Part shown: one piece after another, positions 23,754 to 30,559 of the stretch
Layout: the number at the start of each line of letters is the position of its first letter
How positions within the stretch are numbered: position 1 is the stretch's first letter
Source: JBHPGW01 sp042569785
GTDB lineage: Bacteria; Planctomycetota; Phycisphaerae; Sedimentisphaerales; Anaerobacaceae
DNA length: 38,833 bases
NCBI GenBank assembly: GCA_042569785.1
Contig: JBHPGW010000025.1
Span: forward strand, 1 to 38,833
Direction: 5' to 3'
Program-made: the position numbers and the translations under genes
Notes under the pieces: model-generated
What the model was told of the DNA's origin: nothing
The model's input: only the letters and a program-made list of their open reading frames with translations
Database searches by the model: none

Positions 23754-24899
23754 ATGATGGTTAGGGAGCGAATTGTTGTGGGCAGAGGAAATATATATCA
23801 GGTAGACCGGGAAATCGACGCCATCACAGATGGATATTTTGGAATCGGCGATCTCATAGGAGAACTCTGCGCTGAAAAGAAGATACCTTTTAAGCCGGCA
23901 GTTTCAGCAGAAGACATTATGACAACCGATGTCAAATTGTTGACACTCGACCATACCACGGCTGCATTTCTTCGGTTAATGAAAGAGTACAACGTTCGAC
24001 ATGCACTGATAGTCGACAGTCCGAATGAAGGAGAGAGAGAGGCGTTTTTTGTTGGGGTGGTTTCAGAAAGAGATGTGTTAAGGCTAACCTCGCCACAGGC
24101 CAGATACGTGGAAACAAAAAGAAGAATTGACAGAAGGGCATTAAAACAACTGCTTACACAGATCGTAGTCAGAAAGCCCAAATACGTTTCTCCGGAAACG
24201 GCCCTGCAGGATATAATCTCAATATTGCTTGGCAATCACTTTGATATGCTGCCGGTGATTAGTGGGTCAAAGCCGGTCGGGGTTATCACAACCGCGGACC
24301 TGCTGAAAGTTTTTATCGAGTTCTGTGACATGATCTACAAAATATATCCCGACCTAAAAAATAAAGCAAGGCCAGGCAAATCGCGAAGCTTTCGTTCGCC
24401 GGGGAAAAAACTTCTCTCGGCCTGGGTTTGGCAAAGCGTAAAACAGATAATGCCCGAGCAGGTAATTTCGCTTGAACAAAACGAGACCATTAGAACCGCG
24501 ATAGAGATCATGAAGCAGAAGCGATTTAGACACTTACCAATTACCGACTCTGGGCAGAAATTGATCGGTATCGTTTCAGACAGGGACGTTTTACGCCAGC
24601 TCCCATTTGCCGGAAGACGCTCTCCGATACCATCGCAGCAGTTCCGCGAGCATCTTTTTAGCGTTGCCCCGGAAGAGCCGGTACTGGATATGCCTCTGGG
24701 ACAAATTATGACAAAGAAAATAAGACACATCCCAACCAATTGTAGTATTCATGAAGCGGCTAAAATAATGCGAGAGTTGCGAGTCAACTGCCTGCCCGTT
24801 GTCACTAAAGCCAAAAAAATCCGCGGAATTATCACAAACACCAACATCATCCAAATTCTCGCCTCAGCATACGAAACGAACCAGTTCTGCCTCGCATAA
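23754..24899 (+). CDS. protein with four CBS motifs (two Bateman modules)
   Basis: This protein of about 381 residues is built almost entirely of four CBS units: VSAEDIMTTDVKLL..VGVVSERDVLRL, KPKYVSPETALQD..VGVITTADLLKV, VKQIMPEQVISL..IGIVSDRDVLRQ, and LGQIMTKKIRHIP..RGIITNTNIIQI. CBS pairs bind adenosyl nucleotides (AMP, ATP, SAM) and act as energy sensors. No enzymatic or channel domain is attached, so it may regulate a partner in trans. The frame is open from 23610, but that part covers a 17-bp hairpin and is not CBS-like. ATG 23754 is preferred; GTG 23778 with AGGGAG 9 nt upstream is an alternative. The gene is isolated and flanked by 25-bp direct repeats. Confidence 0.82.
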   Translation: MMVRERIVVGRGNIYQVDREIDAITDGYFGIGDLIGELCAEKKIPFKPAVSAEDIMTTDVKLLTLDHTTAAFLRLMKEYNVRHALIVDSPNEGEREAFFVGVVSERDVLRLTSPQARYVETKRRIDRRALKQLLTQIVVRKPKYVSPETALQDIISILLGNHFDMLPVISGSKPVGVITTADLLKVFIEFCDMIYKIYPDLKNKARPGKSRSFRSPGKKLLSAWVWQSVKQIMPEQVISLEQNETIRTAIEIMKQKRFRHLPITDSGQKLIGIVSDRDVLRQLPFAGRRSPIPSQQFREHLFSVAPEEPVLDMPLGQIMTKKIRHIPTNCSIHEAAKIMRELRVNCLPVVTKAKKIRGIITNTNIIQILASAYETNQFCLA

Positions 24900-24997
24900 A
24901 ATTGTAAAATGTTACCTATGTTTCGTTTTGTACAAATCTCAACCACGAAACACGAATCATTAACACGAAGAAAAAAACAGATAGAAAAAAAACACAG

Positions 24998-25022
24998 TTG
25001 CAATCGTTTATTCAACTACCCA
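24998..25022 (+). repeat. 25-bp direct repeat, right copy
   Basis: This differs from 23578-23602 at one position (C for T at position 16 of the repeat). It lies about 100 nt after the CBS gene's stop. Confidence 0.7.
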
Positions 25023-25038
25023 TCTAAACCATATCTAG

Positions 25039-25095
25039 CCCCGGTCTCTCGTGCTACGTAGCGATACTTCGCAGAGTAGTATTGGCCGGGGTTTT
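25039..25095 (+). terminator. possible terminator after the CBS gene
   Basis: CCCCGG (25039-25044) pairs with CCGGGG (25086-25091), followed by TTTT. The enclosed 41 nt contains further small palindromes (CTACGTAG and GCGATACTTCGC). The long loop and short T-run make it uncertain. Confidence 0.35.
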
Positions 25096-25103
25096 GTCCA
25101 CCA

Positions 25104-25180
25104 TGTCATTGCGATCAGCGCAGTCGAGAGGTCTATCAAAATAGATTTCTCCACTCGCTTTCGGCTCGGTCGAAATGACA
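25104..25180. repeat. MITE-like element with terminal inverted repeats
   Basis: A 77-bp segment begins TGTCATTGCGA (25104-25114) and ends TCGAAATGACA (25170-25180), which are inverted copies with one mismatch. It contains no ORF. From memory, TGTCATT...CGAAATGACA palindromes are common dispersed repeats in many bacterial genomes; the copy number here cannot be seen. Confidence 0.5.
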
Positions 25181-25217
25181 AAAAAACGCATAAGCAACTT
25201 GTTTGCCCACGTCGAAT

Positions 25218-26078
25218 CTATATAAAACTTTCTATCTTGTCTTTGCAAATCTTTTCCGTTATCTCGTGTAGTTTTTTTATGCGATGGGCGAGGTATTCTA
25301 ATTGCTCTTTTGTGATCTTATATCTTTTTTTGTAGCGTGCATCAATATAGGCTCGGTTTAATAAATCAAAACACTCCTTCTGATCGTCTGTAGTCTGCGG
25401 AAAAATAGTAATAAAGGCAGGATTATGCCCACCTGCTCTGTGCAACCAGTCCTCAAGGTTGTGACTCTTGGGCTTGTAATTGCTAAAGACCAACTCAATT
25501 GTCGAATATAAAGCCTCAGCAGTTTGATGGAGTTCAAAGGCGGCTTTTTTGAGTTCATCAATTTTAATAGCTTGTTCATACATGCGGTAAGAACTCGTTG
25601 CGTTTTGTATCCAGTGTTCGTAATGTTCTTGTGCTGTGTGTTTTCTGTCGGCTGGAAGATGTTCTTTCTCACGAGCTAATTCAAAGTTGCCGTCATCGTA
25701 CAACATACAGCCTTCCTTTTTGATATCAGTGAAGAAGTAGTGGCCTTTTTCGAGATGGGTATTGACATATTCTATTGTGTGGACGATGATGTTGGTCCAT
25801 GTTCTTATGGGGAAGTCCCTGATACTTTTTTTGACTTTTCGCCAAAGGTCGGAACTGTTGGCAATTTTTACGGACTTGACGACAACGAGTATGTCATAGT
25901 CGGATTTGTATTCGTAGGTGACGCCATCTTCGACATAGGTGTCTTCAACCCACTCGTCACGAGCATACGAGCCAAAAAGAATCAACATTTGAGGCTCAAC
26001 GCGGTCGCGGATTTTTTCGACAATGAGCTTTAGTTCATCCTGTTTATGTTCGGGTAAATGAGCTAATGATTTCTTCAT
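25218..26078 (-). CDS. single-chain nucleotidyltransferase-HEPN protein
   Basis: This 286-residue protein has a pol-beta-type nucleotidyltransferase at the N-terminus: FGSYARDEW at 35-43, with D60 and D62 in SDYDILVVV. A C-terminal HEPN domain (about 150-280) contains FELHQTAEALYSTIELVF, KSHNLEDWL and DARYKKRYKIT. The two domains resemble a MNT-HEPN antitoxin-toxin pair joined in one chain, but this subgroup lacks the R-x4-H RNase motif seen at 4892-5230. It may bind nucleotides or RNA rather than act as a toxin. GGGA lies about 5 nt before ATG 26078. It is flanked by dispersed repeats on both sides, which fits a mobile or recently inserted gene. It is a second, distinct MNT/HEPN locus in the window. 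Confidence 0.82.
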   Translation of the reverse strand: MKKSLAHLPEHKQDELKLIVEKIRDRVEPQMLILFGSYARDEWVEDTYVEDGVTYEYKSDYDILVVVKSVKIANSSDLWRKVKKSIRDFPIRTWTNIIVHTIEYVNTHLEKGHYFFTDIKKEGCMLYDDGNFELAREKEHLPADRKHTAQEHYEHWIQNATSSYRMYEQAIKIDELKKAAFELHQTAEALYSTIELVFSNYKPKSHNLEDWLHRAGGHNPAFITIFPQTTDDQKECFDLLNRAYIDARYKKRYKITKEQLEYLAHRIKKLHEITEKICKDKIESFI

Positions 26079-26157
26079 ATAGTCCCATTATGGCTAATCA
26101 AAACCCGGCAGTAAAGAAAAAACATCCCAAAACCACTCTTTTTTTGTTCCAGCACAC

Positions 26158-26192
26158 TGTCACTGCGAGGAGCGAAGCGACGTGGCAGTCTC
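26158..26192. repeat. dispersed-type repeat with CGAGGAGCGAAGCGACG core
   Basis: TGTCACTGCGAGGAGCGAAG...GACGTGGCAGTCTC resembles, from memory, a palindromic intergenic repeat seen in very many unrelated bacterial genomes. It starts like the element at 25104 (TGTCAxTGCGA). It lies upstream of the nucleotidyltransferase-HEPN gene. Confidence 0.5.
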
Positions 26193-26219
26193 AACCAAAT
26201 TATCAATAATCAATTGAAA

Positions 26220-26246
26220 GGCGACAGCTTTTTATAAGCTGCCGCC
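26220..26246. repeat. imperfect 11-bp hairpin
   Basis: GGCGACAGCTT (26220-26230) and AAGCTGCCGCC (26236-26246) pair with one mismatch around TTTAT. No T-run follows on the minus strand. Confidence 0.4.
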
Positions 26247-26265
26247 ATCTATTTACGCTTCACAC

Positions 26266-26312
26266 TTCACGCTTCACGAGATACGCTCAAACTGATCGTA
26301 GATCAGTTTGAG
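26266..26312. repeat. 3'-end hairpin repeat, copy B, with conserved leader
   Basis: TTCACGCTTCACGAGATACG (26266-26285) precedes a perfect 12-bp hairpin CTCAAACTGATC-GTA-GATCAGTTTGAG (26286-26312) that abuts the stop codon at 26313. The same leader (19 of 20 bases) and related hairpin recur at 38624-38675. Confidence 0.65.
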
Positions 26313-27227
26313 TTACCACTTAAATTTTTTGCTATCTTTGGTCAGTTCGACTACTCGATCCTTTACGTTCTTTTCTTTGAATTCAGGGTTTTTCCACTCA
26401 TCGACCTTAGCTTCGCTTTGCTTGACCTTTTCCTGAAGTTTTGCCAGTTTCCTGGCAAGCTGTTCGTATTCGAGATATTTTCGTTTTACGATCAGGTCGT
26501 ATCTGGAATTAACCACCTCTGTAAGCTCTTTGACCAACCCATCTTTTTCCTCGCCCTTGGCAGTCCTTATCTTCCTGGTCAGTTTGCCCCGGGTTCTCTT
26601 AAGTTCCAGGTCTTTCTTGAGTATTGTTGCCAGTTCAGGGTTGTCTTTTTCAGCTTCGCGAATCCCGCGATACTCTTTAAAACTCTCCGCTATCCTTGAC
26701 CTGTACTGCTTGGGATCCTTTTCTTTCAACTTTTCTAACCACTTTGCTTTTTTGGGATAATTCTTTTCCAGCCATTCAATGTGTTCGATGAATTCCGCTC
26801 TTATGCCGCCACCCATTTTGCGTCCTCTGCCGCCGACAGCACTAGGCATACCTGGCCCGCCGGGTTTCTCTGGCCCCATCCTGTGCCCATCACCGGTTTT
26901 CTTAGAGCTTCCGGTTTTTCCTCGGCGAGAACTGCGGCCATTTCTAAGCTCTCGCATTCTGCGGCGAAGCGACTCCTTGAATTCATTAGGGTCATCCTTT
27001 CGCAGTTGTGTCAATTTTTCAGCTTCTTCGGGGTTCCTTTCAGCTATACGTTCCATTATGTGGTCGATTCTTTCTTCAGTCAGTTCCATCCTGCCGCCTT
27101 TTTTTGGATTACCCTTGCCCCAGAAATCTCTGTTACCATCCTTGGTTTCCGCACACAGACTCGAAGCAGTTAACAAGACAATTGCACCAGCTATCAAAAC
27201 CATGATTTTAAAGAAACTGTTTTTCAT
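26313..27227 (-). CDS. exported coiled-coil protein of ECF-sigma operon
   Basis: This 304-residue protein has a signal peptide (about 1-25, VLIAGAIVLLTASSLCA) and a very charged helical body. A pro-rich, Gly/Arg/Lys linker (about 95-140) separates two similar helical segments: NPEEAEKLTQLRKDDPNEF (about 65-83) and YPKKAKWLEKLKEKDPKQY (about 156-174), which look like an internal duplication. A long C-terminal coiled coil follows. It vaguely recalls periplasmic Spy/CpxP-type stress proteins in layout, but no LTxxQ motif is present and homology is not claimed. AAAGGG, overlapping the stop codon of the anti-sigma candidate, precedes ATG 27227. The operon position suggests it is the target or effector of the upstream sigma factor. 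Confidence 0.75.
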   Translation of the reverse strand: MKNSFFKIMVLIAGAIVLLTASSLCAETKDGNRDFWGKGNPKKGGRMELTEERIDHIMERIAERNPEEAEKLTQLRKDDPNEFKESLRRRMRELRNGRSSRRGKTGSSKKTGDGHRMGPEKPGGPGMPSAVGGRGRKMGGGIRAEFIEHIEWLEKNYPKKAKWLEKLKEKDPKQYRSRIAESFKEYRGIREAEKDNPELATILKKDLELKRTRGKLTRKIRTAKGEEKDGLVKELTEVVNSRYDLIVKRKYLEYEQLARKLAKLQEKVKQSEAKVDEWKNPEFKEKNVKDRVVELTKDSKKFKW

Positions 27228-27231
27228 TTTT

Positions 27232-27684
27232 CTACCCTTTCCAAAAATCGTTATCGATATCGATCAATTCGGTTTCCAATTCGATTATTTCCTGATACTC
27301 GTAATCACCGTTTTCGCCTAACTGCAATGCTGTTAGGTCGGCTTCAAATTGCTCGATCTCTGCAGCCAGCAATATGACTTCTTCATCGCTTTCCCAGCTT
27401 GCCGCGGCAACTGACACTACTTCATCAGGTACTATTTTTCTTTCATTAAGAACCTTAACGTTTATCAATAGCGTGGCAAAAAATATTGCAGCGACAGCTG
27501 CTACCTTATAAACTGTTCGCCTAAAAGTATTTGTTTTTCTGCTATCAAGGCTTTGGTCAATCGCCGCCTTTATATTCGCGATCAGTTCAGCCCCAGGCTC
27601 AGGTGCCGGATTGTCACGCAGTATCCGCTCAGCTTCCTGGATATCGAACAACTCATTCAAATTTTCATTATTATCAGTATTCAT
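27232..27684 (-). CDS. candidate membrane-anchored anti-sigma factor
   Basis: This 150-residue protein has a soluble N-terminal part (1-58; ELFDIQEAERILRDNPAPEPGAEL), one membrane helix (about 60-77, VAAVAAIFFATLLINV) and an acidic C-terminal region predicted outside the cytoplasm. Its ATG overlaps the sigma-factor stop by one base (TAATG), and only 4 nt separate it from the next gene. This is the usual place for an anti-sigma factor. No HxxxCxxC zinc motif is present, so it would be a non-ZAS type. The assignment rests on context and topology only. Confidence 0.7.
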   Translation of the reverse strand: MNTDNNENLNELFDIQEAERILRDNPAPEPGAELIANIKAAIDQSLDSRKTNTFRRTVYKVAAVAAIFFATLLINVKVLNERKIVPDEVVSVAAASWESDEEVILLAAEIEQFEADLTALQLGENGDYEYQEIIELETELIDIDNDFWKG

Positions 27685-28223
27685 TACGTTTCCATTAATT
27701 CCTTTAATTTCTTGAGTCCACGATGCACTTTCGAGAGTATCGAACCTATCGGTTCATTTCGCATAGCCGCCAGTTCTCTAAAAGTTGCCCCCGAGTAAAA
27801 TCGCAACATTATCAGTTCCCTTGTCTTCTCGTCGAGTTTTCCAAGCTGCTTCTGCAATTCATCGTCCCTGTCATAATTGCCGCCTGGATCAGCAGAAACC
27901 TTTGTTTCTTCGAGCGACCGTTTAACATCCAGTATTTTTTTCTGCCTTTGCCGAGTCCGCAGGTAATCGTAAAAAACATTAGACGCGATCCTGAATATCC
28001 AACTGTCGAATGATCCATTTTTAAAAGAGCTGATATTTTTGACCAGTTTGACAAATAATTCACTCAGCAGATCATCGCTGACATCTCTATTACCTGTCAG
28101 CCGGTAAAAATATCCGTAACATCGCTTTGCGTAAAGATCAAGCAACTGTGAAAAGCTCTCTGATTTGCCAGCCTTACAACCGGCAATTATCTGCGATAAT
28201 TCTTCATTTTTTGCCATAATCAT
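27684..28223 (-). CDS. ECF-family RNA polymerase sigma factor
   Basis: This 179-residue sigma70-family factor has region 2 (about 20-95: LLDLYAKRCYGYFYRLTGNRDVSDDLLSELFVKLV and FDSWIFRIASNVFYDYLRTRQRQ) and region 4 (about 125-175: LDEKTRELIMLRFYSGATFRELAAM and GSILSKVHRGLKKLKE). Regions 1 and 3 are absent, as in ECF factors. It would direct RNA polymerase to a small regulon, probably including its own operon. A second in-frame ATG lies 6 nt downstream and neither has a strong Shine-Dalgarno. It is translationally coupled to the anti-sigma candidate. Confidence 0.92.
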   Translation of the reverse strand: MIMAKNEELSQIIAGCKAGKSESFSQLLDLYAKRCYGYFYRLTGNRDVSDDLLSELFVKLVKNISSFKNGSFDSWIFRIASNVFYDYLRTRQRQKKILDVKRSLEETKVSADPGGNYDRDDELQKQLGKLDEKTRELIMLRFYSGATFRELAAMRNEPIGSILSKVHRGLKKLKELMET

Positions 28224-28337
28224 GAACTTTTCATAAATAAAGACGGCAAAAGCAGCGCATTTATTGCAAAAAATGCAAAAATCTGCCCATTTTTTATGCT
28301 CAAAACCACTACCCCCATACCCTGCATGCTGTATATT

Positions 28338-28628
28338 TTACTCAATATCCTCGTTTTCATCCTCATTATCGTCGGTTTTCCACTGATCCGACTCATTCAT
28401 ATCATCCAGTTCCCGCTGCATATACTTAAAGATCTTATTTTGCATTGGTGCCAATTTATTTTGCACCGCGAGCATCGATTGATAGCTGGCAACCAGCATA
28501 TCGAGCCTGATCAACTGCCATTTCGCGATACATTCGGGTTCTTTGATATTGTCAAATGGGTCGCATTTGAATGTTTTTCTGTTATCCGGGCCGATCTGGC
28601 ATAATTCACAGTCTTTGCACTGGATCAT
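28338..28628 (-). CDS. small Cys-rich (putative metal-binding) protein
   Basis: This 96-residue protein has an N-terminal CKDCELC cluster followed by Cys in KTFKCDPFD and PECIAKW, five Cys in the first 40 residues. That suggests a zinc-binding knuckle. The middle is helical (LIRLDMLVASYQSMLAVQNKLAPMQNKIFKYMQREL) and the tail is very acidic (DDNEDENEDIE). ATG 28628 is chosen for GGGG 8 nt upstream; a longer frame to 28673 would overlap the divergent promoter. It is divergent from the 26-residue basic peptide gene. I do not recognise the family and assign no function. Confidence 0.7.
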   Translation of the reverse strand: MIQCKDCELCQIGPDNRKTFKCDPFDNIKEPECIAKWQLIRLDMLVASYQSMLAVQNKLAPMQNKIFKYMQRELDDMNESDQWKTDDNEDENEDIE

Positions 28629-28667
28629 CTTTACACCCCTGTCTTGTAAGAAAAAATATTTTTGTTT

Positions 28668-28696
28668 TTGCAATATACGGCAATTTCATGTATTAT
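28668..28696 (+). promoter_or_regulatory. promoter for the 26-codon basic peptide gene
   Basis: TTGCAA (28668-28673), a 17-nt spacer and TATTAT (28691-28696) form a good sigma70-type promoter. Transcription would begin near 28703, about 47 nt before ATG 28750. Confidence 0.6.
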
Positions 28697-28749
28697 ACGG
28701 GTTTAGACAGATTCAGGACAAGAGATTTTATTGTTATCAGGAGAAATAA

Positions 28750-28830
28750 ATGGCAAAGCCAAGACGCAGGCGCAAAGTTGGCAGTAAGAAAAGGCGTGCC
28801 CGCTGGAAAATCCGACATAAAATAAGCTGA
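28750..28830 (+). CDS. 26-residue very basic peptide, mS38/COX24-like small ribosomal protein candidate
   Basis: ATG 28750 has a strong AGGAGA (28739-28744) 5 nt upstream and is followed by 26 codons and TGA. Fourteen of the 26 residues are Lys or Arg, plus one His: MAKPRRRRKVGSKKRRAR, then WKIRHKIS. The spacing of KKRRAR-x-K-I-RHK resembles the C-terminal motif of short bacterial AURKAIP1/COX24 (mS38-like) ribosomal peptides such as those of Bacteroidota (KRKKRLRKNRHK, from memory). A promoter lies upstream and an 11-bp palindrome overlaps the stop. If correct, it is a ribosomal small-subunit-associated protein. It could instead be another tiny nucleic-acid-binding peptide. It is too short for most gene finders. 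Confidence 0.65.
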   Translation: MAKPRRRRKVGSKKRRARWKIRHKIS

Positions 28831-28845
28831 TGGGCCATCAGCTTA
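28823..28845 (+). promoter_or_regulatory. perfect palindrome overlapping the small-peptide stop
   Basis: TAAGCTGATGG (28823-28833), G, CCATCAGCTTA (28835-28845) is a perfect 11-bp inverted repeat. The peptide's stop codon (28828-28830) lies inside the left arm. No T-run follows, so it may stabilise the mRNA 3' end or act as a binding site rather than as an intrinsic terminator. Confidence 0.5.
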
Positions 28846-28961
28846 GAAAGGGGGCAGCAATAAGCGGGCCAGTGTAACAGGTGAGTAATCGCTCATTTTT
28901 TGCCGTGGTTCGCTGCGGTATTTAAGGCATGGAGAAATTATTGTTTTTATAATTGGCTCGG

Positions 28962-30539
28962 ATGAAACACTTCAACGTAAATTTTGAGCCTGATGGTAAG
29001 CAGGTATCTATCCACGCCGGTGCTACACTGTTAGAGGCTGCCGGGTTAGTTGGGATCGTTCTCAATACCAATTGCGGCGAGCGGGGTACGTGTGAAAAAT
29101 GCGCGGTGAATTTAGAACCCTCCGGTCAGCGGGTTTTGTCATGTCAATATCGCATCCAAAGTGATCTTACCGTAACGGTTCCGGAAACATCGAGGTTTTT
29201 TCAGCAAAAAATTCTTACCGAAGGTGTTGATACCCAGCTAAAAGGACATTTCGATATACACGAAAAATATCACAGGGCTGACCAGGTATATGGCCTGGCG
29301 ATCGATATAGGGACGACAACTGTTGTCGCTAAGCTGATCGATATGAGTGATGGAAGTTGCCTTTCGACACGGGCAATCCTCAATCCGCAGGTTCGTTACG
29401 GCGATGACGTGATCAGCAGAATAACTTACGCCGACAGCGATGAAAAGTTGGCCCAGTTGCAGCAGGTTTTATTAGGTGGTATCAATGAATTGATCGCGGG
29501 GCTTTGCAGTGATAACGCTATAAGTTCTGCGCAGATATATGAAATATGCGCAGTCGGGAATACAACGATGAACCACTTATTCCTGAAGCTGCCCGTAACA
29601 CAGTTGGGTCAGGCGCCTTATGAGGCTTATTGTCTCGACGCTAAAGATACGTCAGTTGAACAGTTTCCGCTTGAAATAAATCCTCTTGGCAATGTACATA
29701 CTGTTGAGAATATCGCCGGCTTTGTGGGCTCTGATACTATAGCCGCGGCACTTGCCGTCGAGATCGATTCAGCCGAAAAGATGACTTTGATAATCGATAT
29801 CGGGACAAACGGCGAAATCGTGCTCGGCAGCAAAGATAAGCTCTACGCCGCCAGCTGTGCGGCTGGTCCCGCTTTTGAAGGTGCCCGGATAAGCCAGGGA
29901 TCCAGGGCGGTATCAGGGGCGATAGAGGCAGTGGTTATAAATGACGAGGATATCGACCTTGACGTGATAGACTCTGTCACTGCTCGATCTATATGCGGCA
30001 GCGGTCTGATAGATGCCGTCGCGGTACTGCTGGAACTGGGTGTTATCGATAGCACCGGGCGTTTCGTTGAGCCGGAAAAAGTTAAAGAATTCTTATCGCC
30101 CAAAATATTGTCACGAATTATAACTTATGATTCTCAGCCTACTTTTATATTGGCAGATAACGGGGACGATGGACAGGTAATGCTGACACAAAAAGATATT
30201 CGCGAAGTTCAGTTGGCCAAGGCCGCCATTCGGACGGGTATAAAGCTAATGCAGAAAAAGCTCGGCGTAGAAGACGATGGCGTTGAGCGAATTCTTTTGG
30301 CTGGCGCCTTTGGTAATTATATTCGCAGGGAAAGTGCTCTGCGTATAGGCTTGACGCCGCGGGTTCCGCCTGAGTGTATCCATTTCGTTGGCAATGCCGC
30401 CAGTTCCGGTGCCCAGATAATTCTTTTGAGCAGTCAGACCAGGGATATGGCTCGCAAATTATCCCGGAAGATCGAGTACGTAGAAATAGCTCACGAAAAA
30501 GATTTTACTTCTGTTTACGCTGACTCGATGATGTTTTAG
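28962..30539 (+). CDS. RACo-type ferredoxin/ASKHA protein (corrinoid reductive activator-like)
   Basis: This protein of about 525 residues has an N-terminal 2Fe-2S ferredoxin domain with Cys at about 38, 44, 47 and 61 (NCGERGTCEKC...VLSC). The large DUF4445/ASKHA part has LAIDIGTTTVVAKLID, VGNTTMNHLFL, IIDIGTNGEIVLG, SCAAGPAFEGARI, CGSGLIDAVA and LLAGAFGNYI. Family knowledge: RACo uses ATP to re-reduce the cobalt of corrinoid proteins that serve methyltransferases. No corrinoid protein or methyltransferase gene is adjacent, so the partner is unknown. ATG 28962 is preferred; an in-frame TTG is at 28953 and no strong Shine-Dalgarno is seen at normal distance. It follows the small-peptide gene by about 130 nt and could be read from the same promoter. 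Confidence 0.88.
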   Translation: MKHFNVNFEPDGKQVSIHAGATLLEAAGLVGIVLNTNCGERGTCEKCAVNLEPSGQRVLSCQYRIQSDLTVTVPETSRFFQQKILTEGVDTQLKGHFDIHEKYHRADQVYGLAIDIGTTTVVAKLIDMSDGSCLSTRAILNPQVRYGDDVISRITYADSDEKLAQLQQVLLGGINELIAGLCSDNAISSAQIYEICAVGNTTMNHLFLKLPVTQLGQAPYEAYCLDAKDTSVEQFPLEINPLGNVHTVENIAGFVGSDTIAAALAVEIDSAEKMTLIIDIGTNGEIVLGSKDKLYAASCAAGPAFEGARISQGSRAVSGAIEAVVINDEDIDLDVIDSVTARSICGSGLIDAVAVLLELGVIDSTGRFVEPEKVKEFLSPKILSRIITYDSQPTFILADNGDDGQVMLTQKDIREVQLAKAAIRTGIKLMQKKLGVEDDGVERILLAGAFGNYIRRESALRIGLTPRVPPECIHFVGNAASSGAQIILLSSQTRDMARKLSRKIEYVEIAHEKDFTSVYADSMMF

Positions 30540-30559
30540 ATCGTTAAGTTTGCTTGTCA

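Larger units (their letters stand above)
24900..25217. other. 318-bp intergenic region with repeats
   Basis: From left to right this contains an ACGAA/ACACGAA-rich A-tract filler (24940-24995), the right copy of the 25-bp direct repeat (24998-25022), a CCCCGG/CCGGGG hairpin with a short T-run (25039-25095), and a MITE-like palindromic element (25104-25180). No gene is seen. Confidence 0.6.

Noticed and set aside
26258..26279. CRISPR-like tandem CTTCAC repeats
   Set aside because: There are only three 6-7 bp units without spacers; they are part of the dispersed 3'-end repeat.
26779..27321. 180-codon plus-strand frame opposite the coiled-coil protein gene
   Set aside because: Its Pro/Leu/Ser-rich translation is the reverse complement of a Lys/Arg/Glu-rich coding region; it is a shadow ORF.
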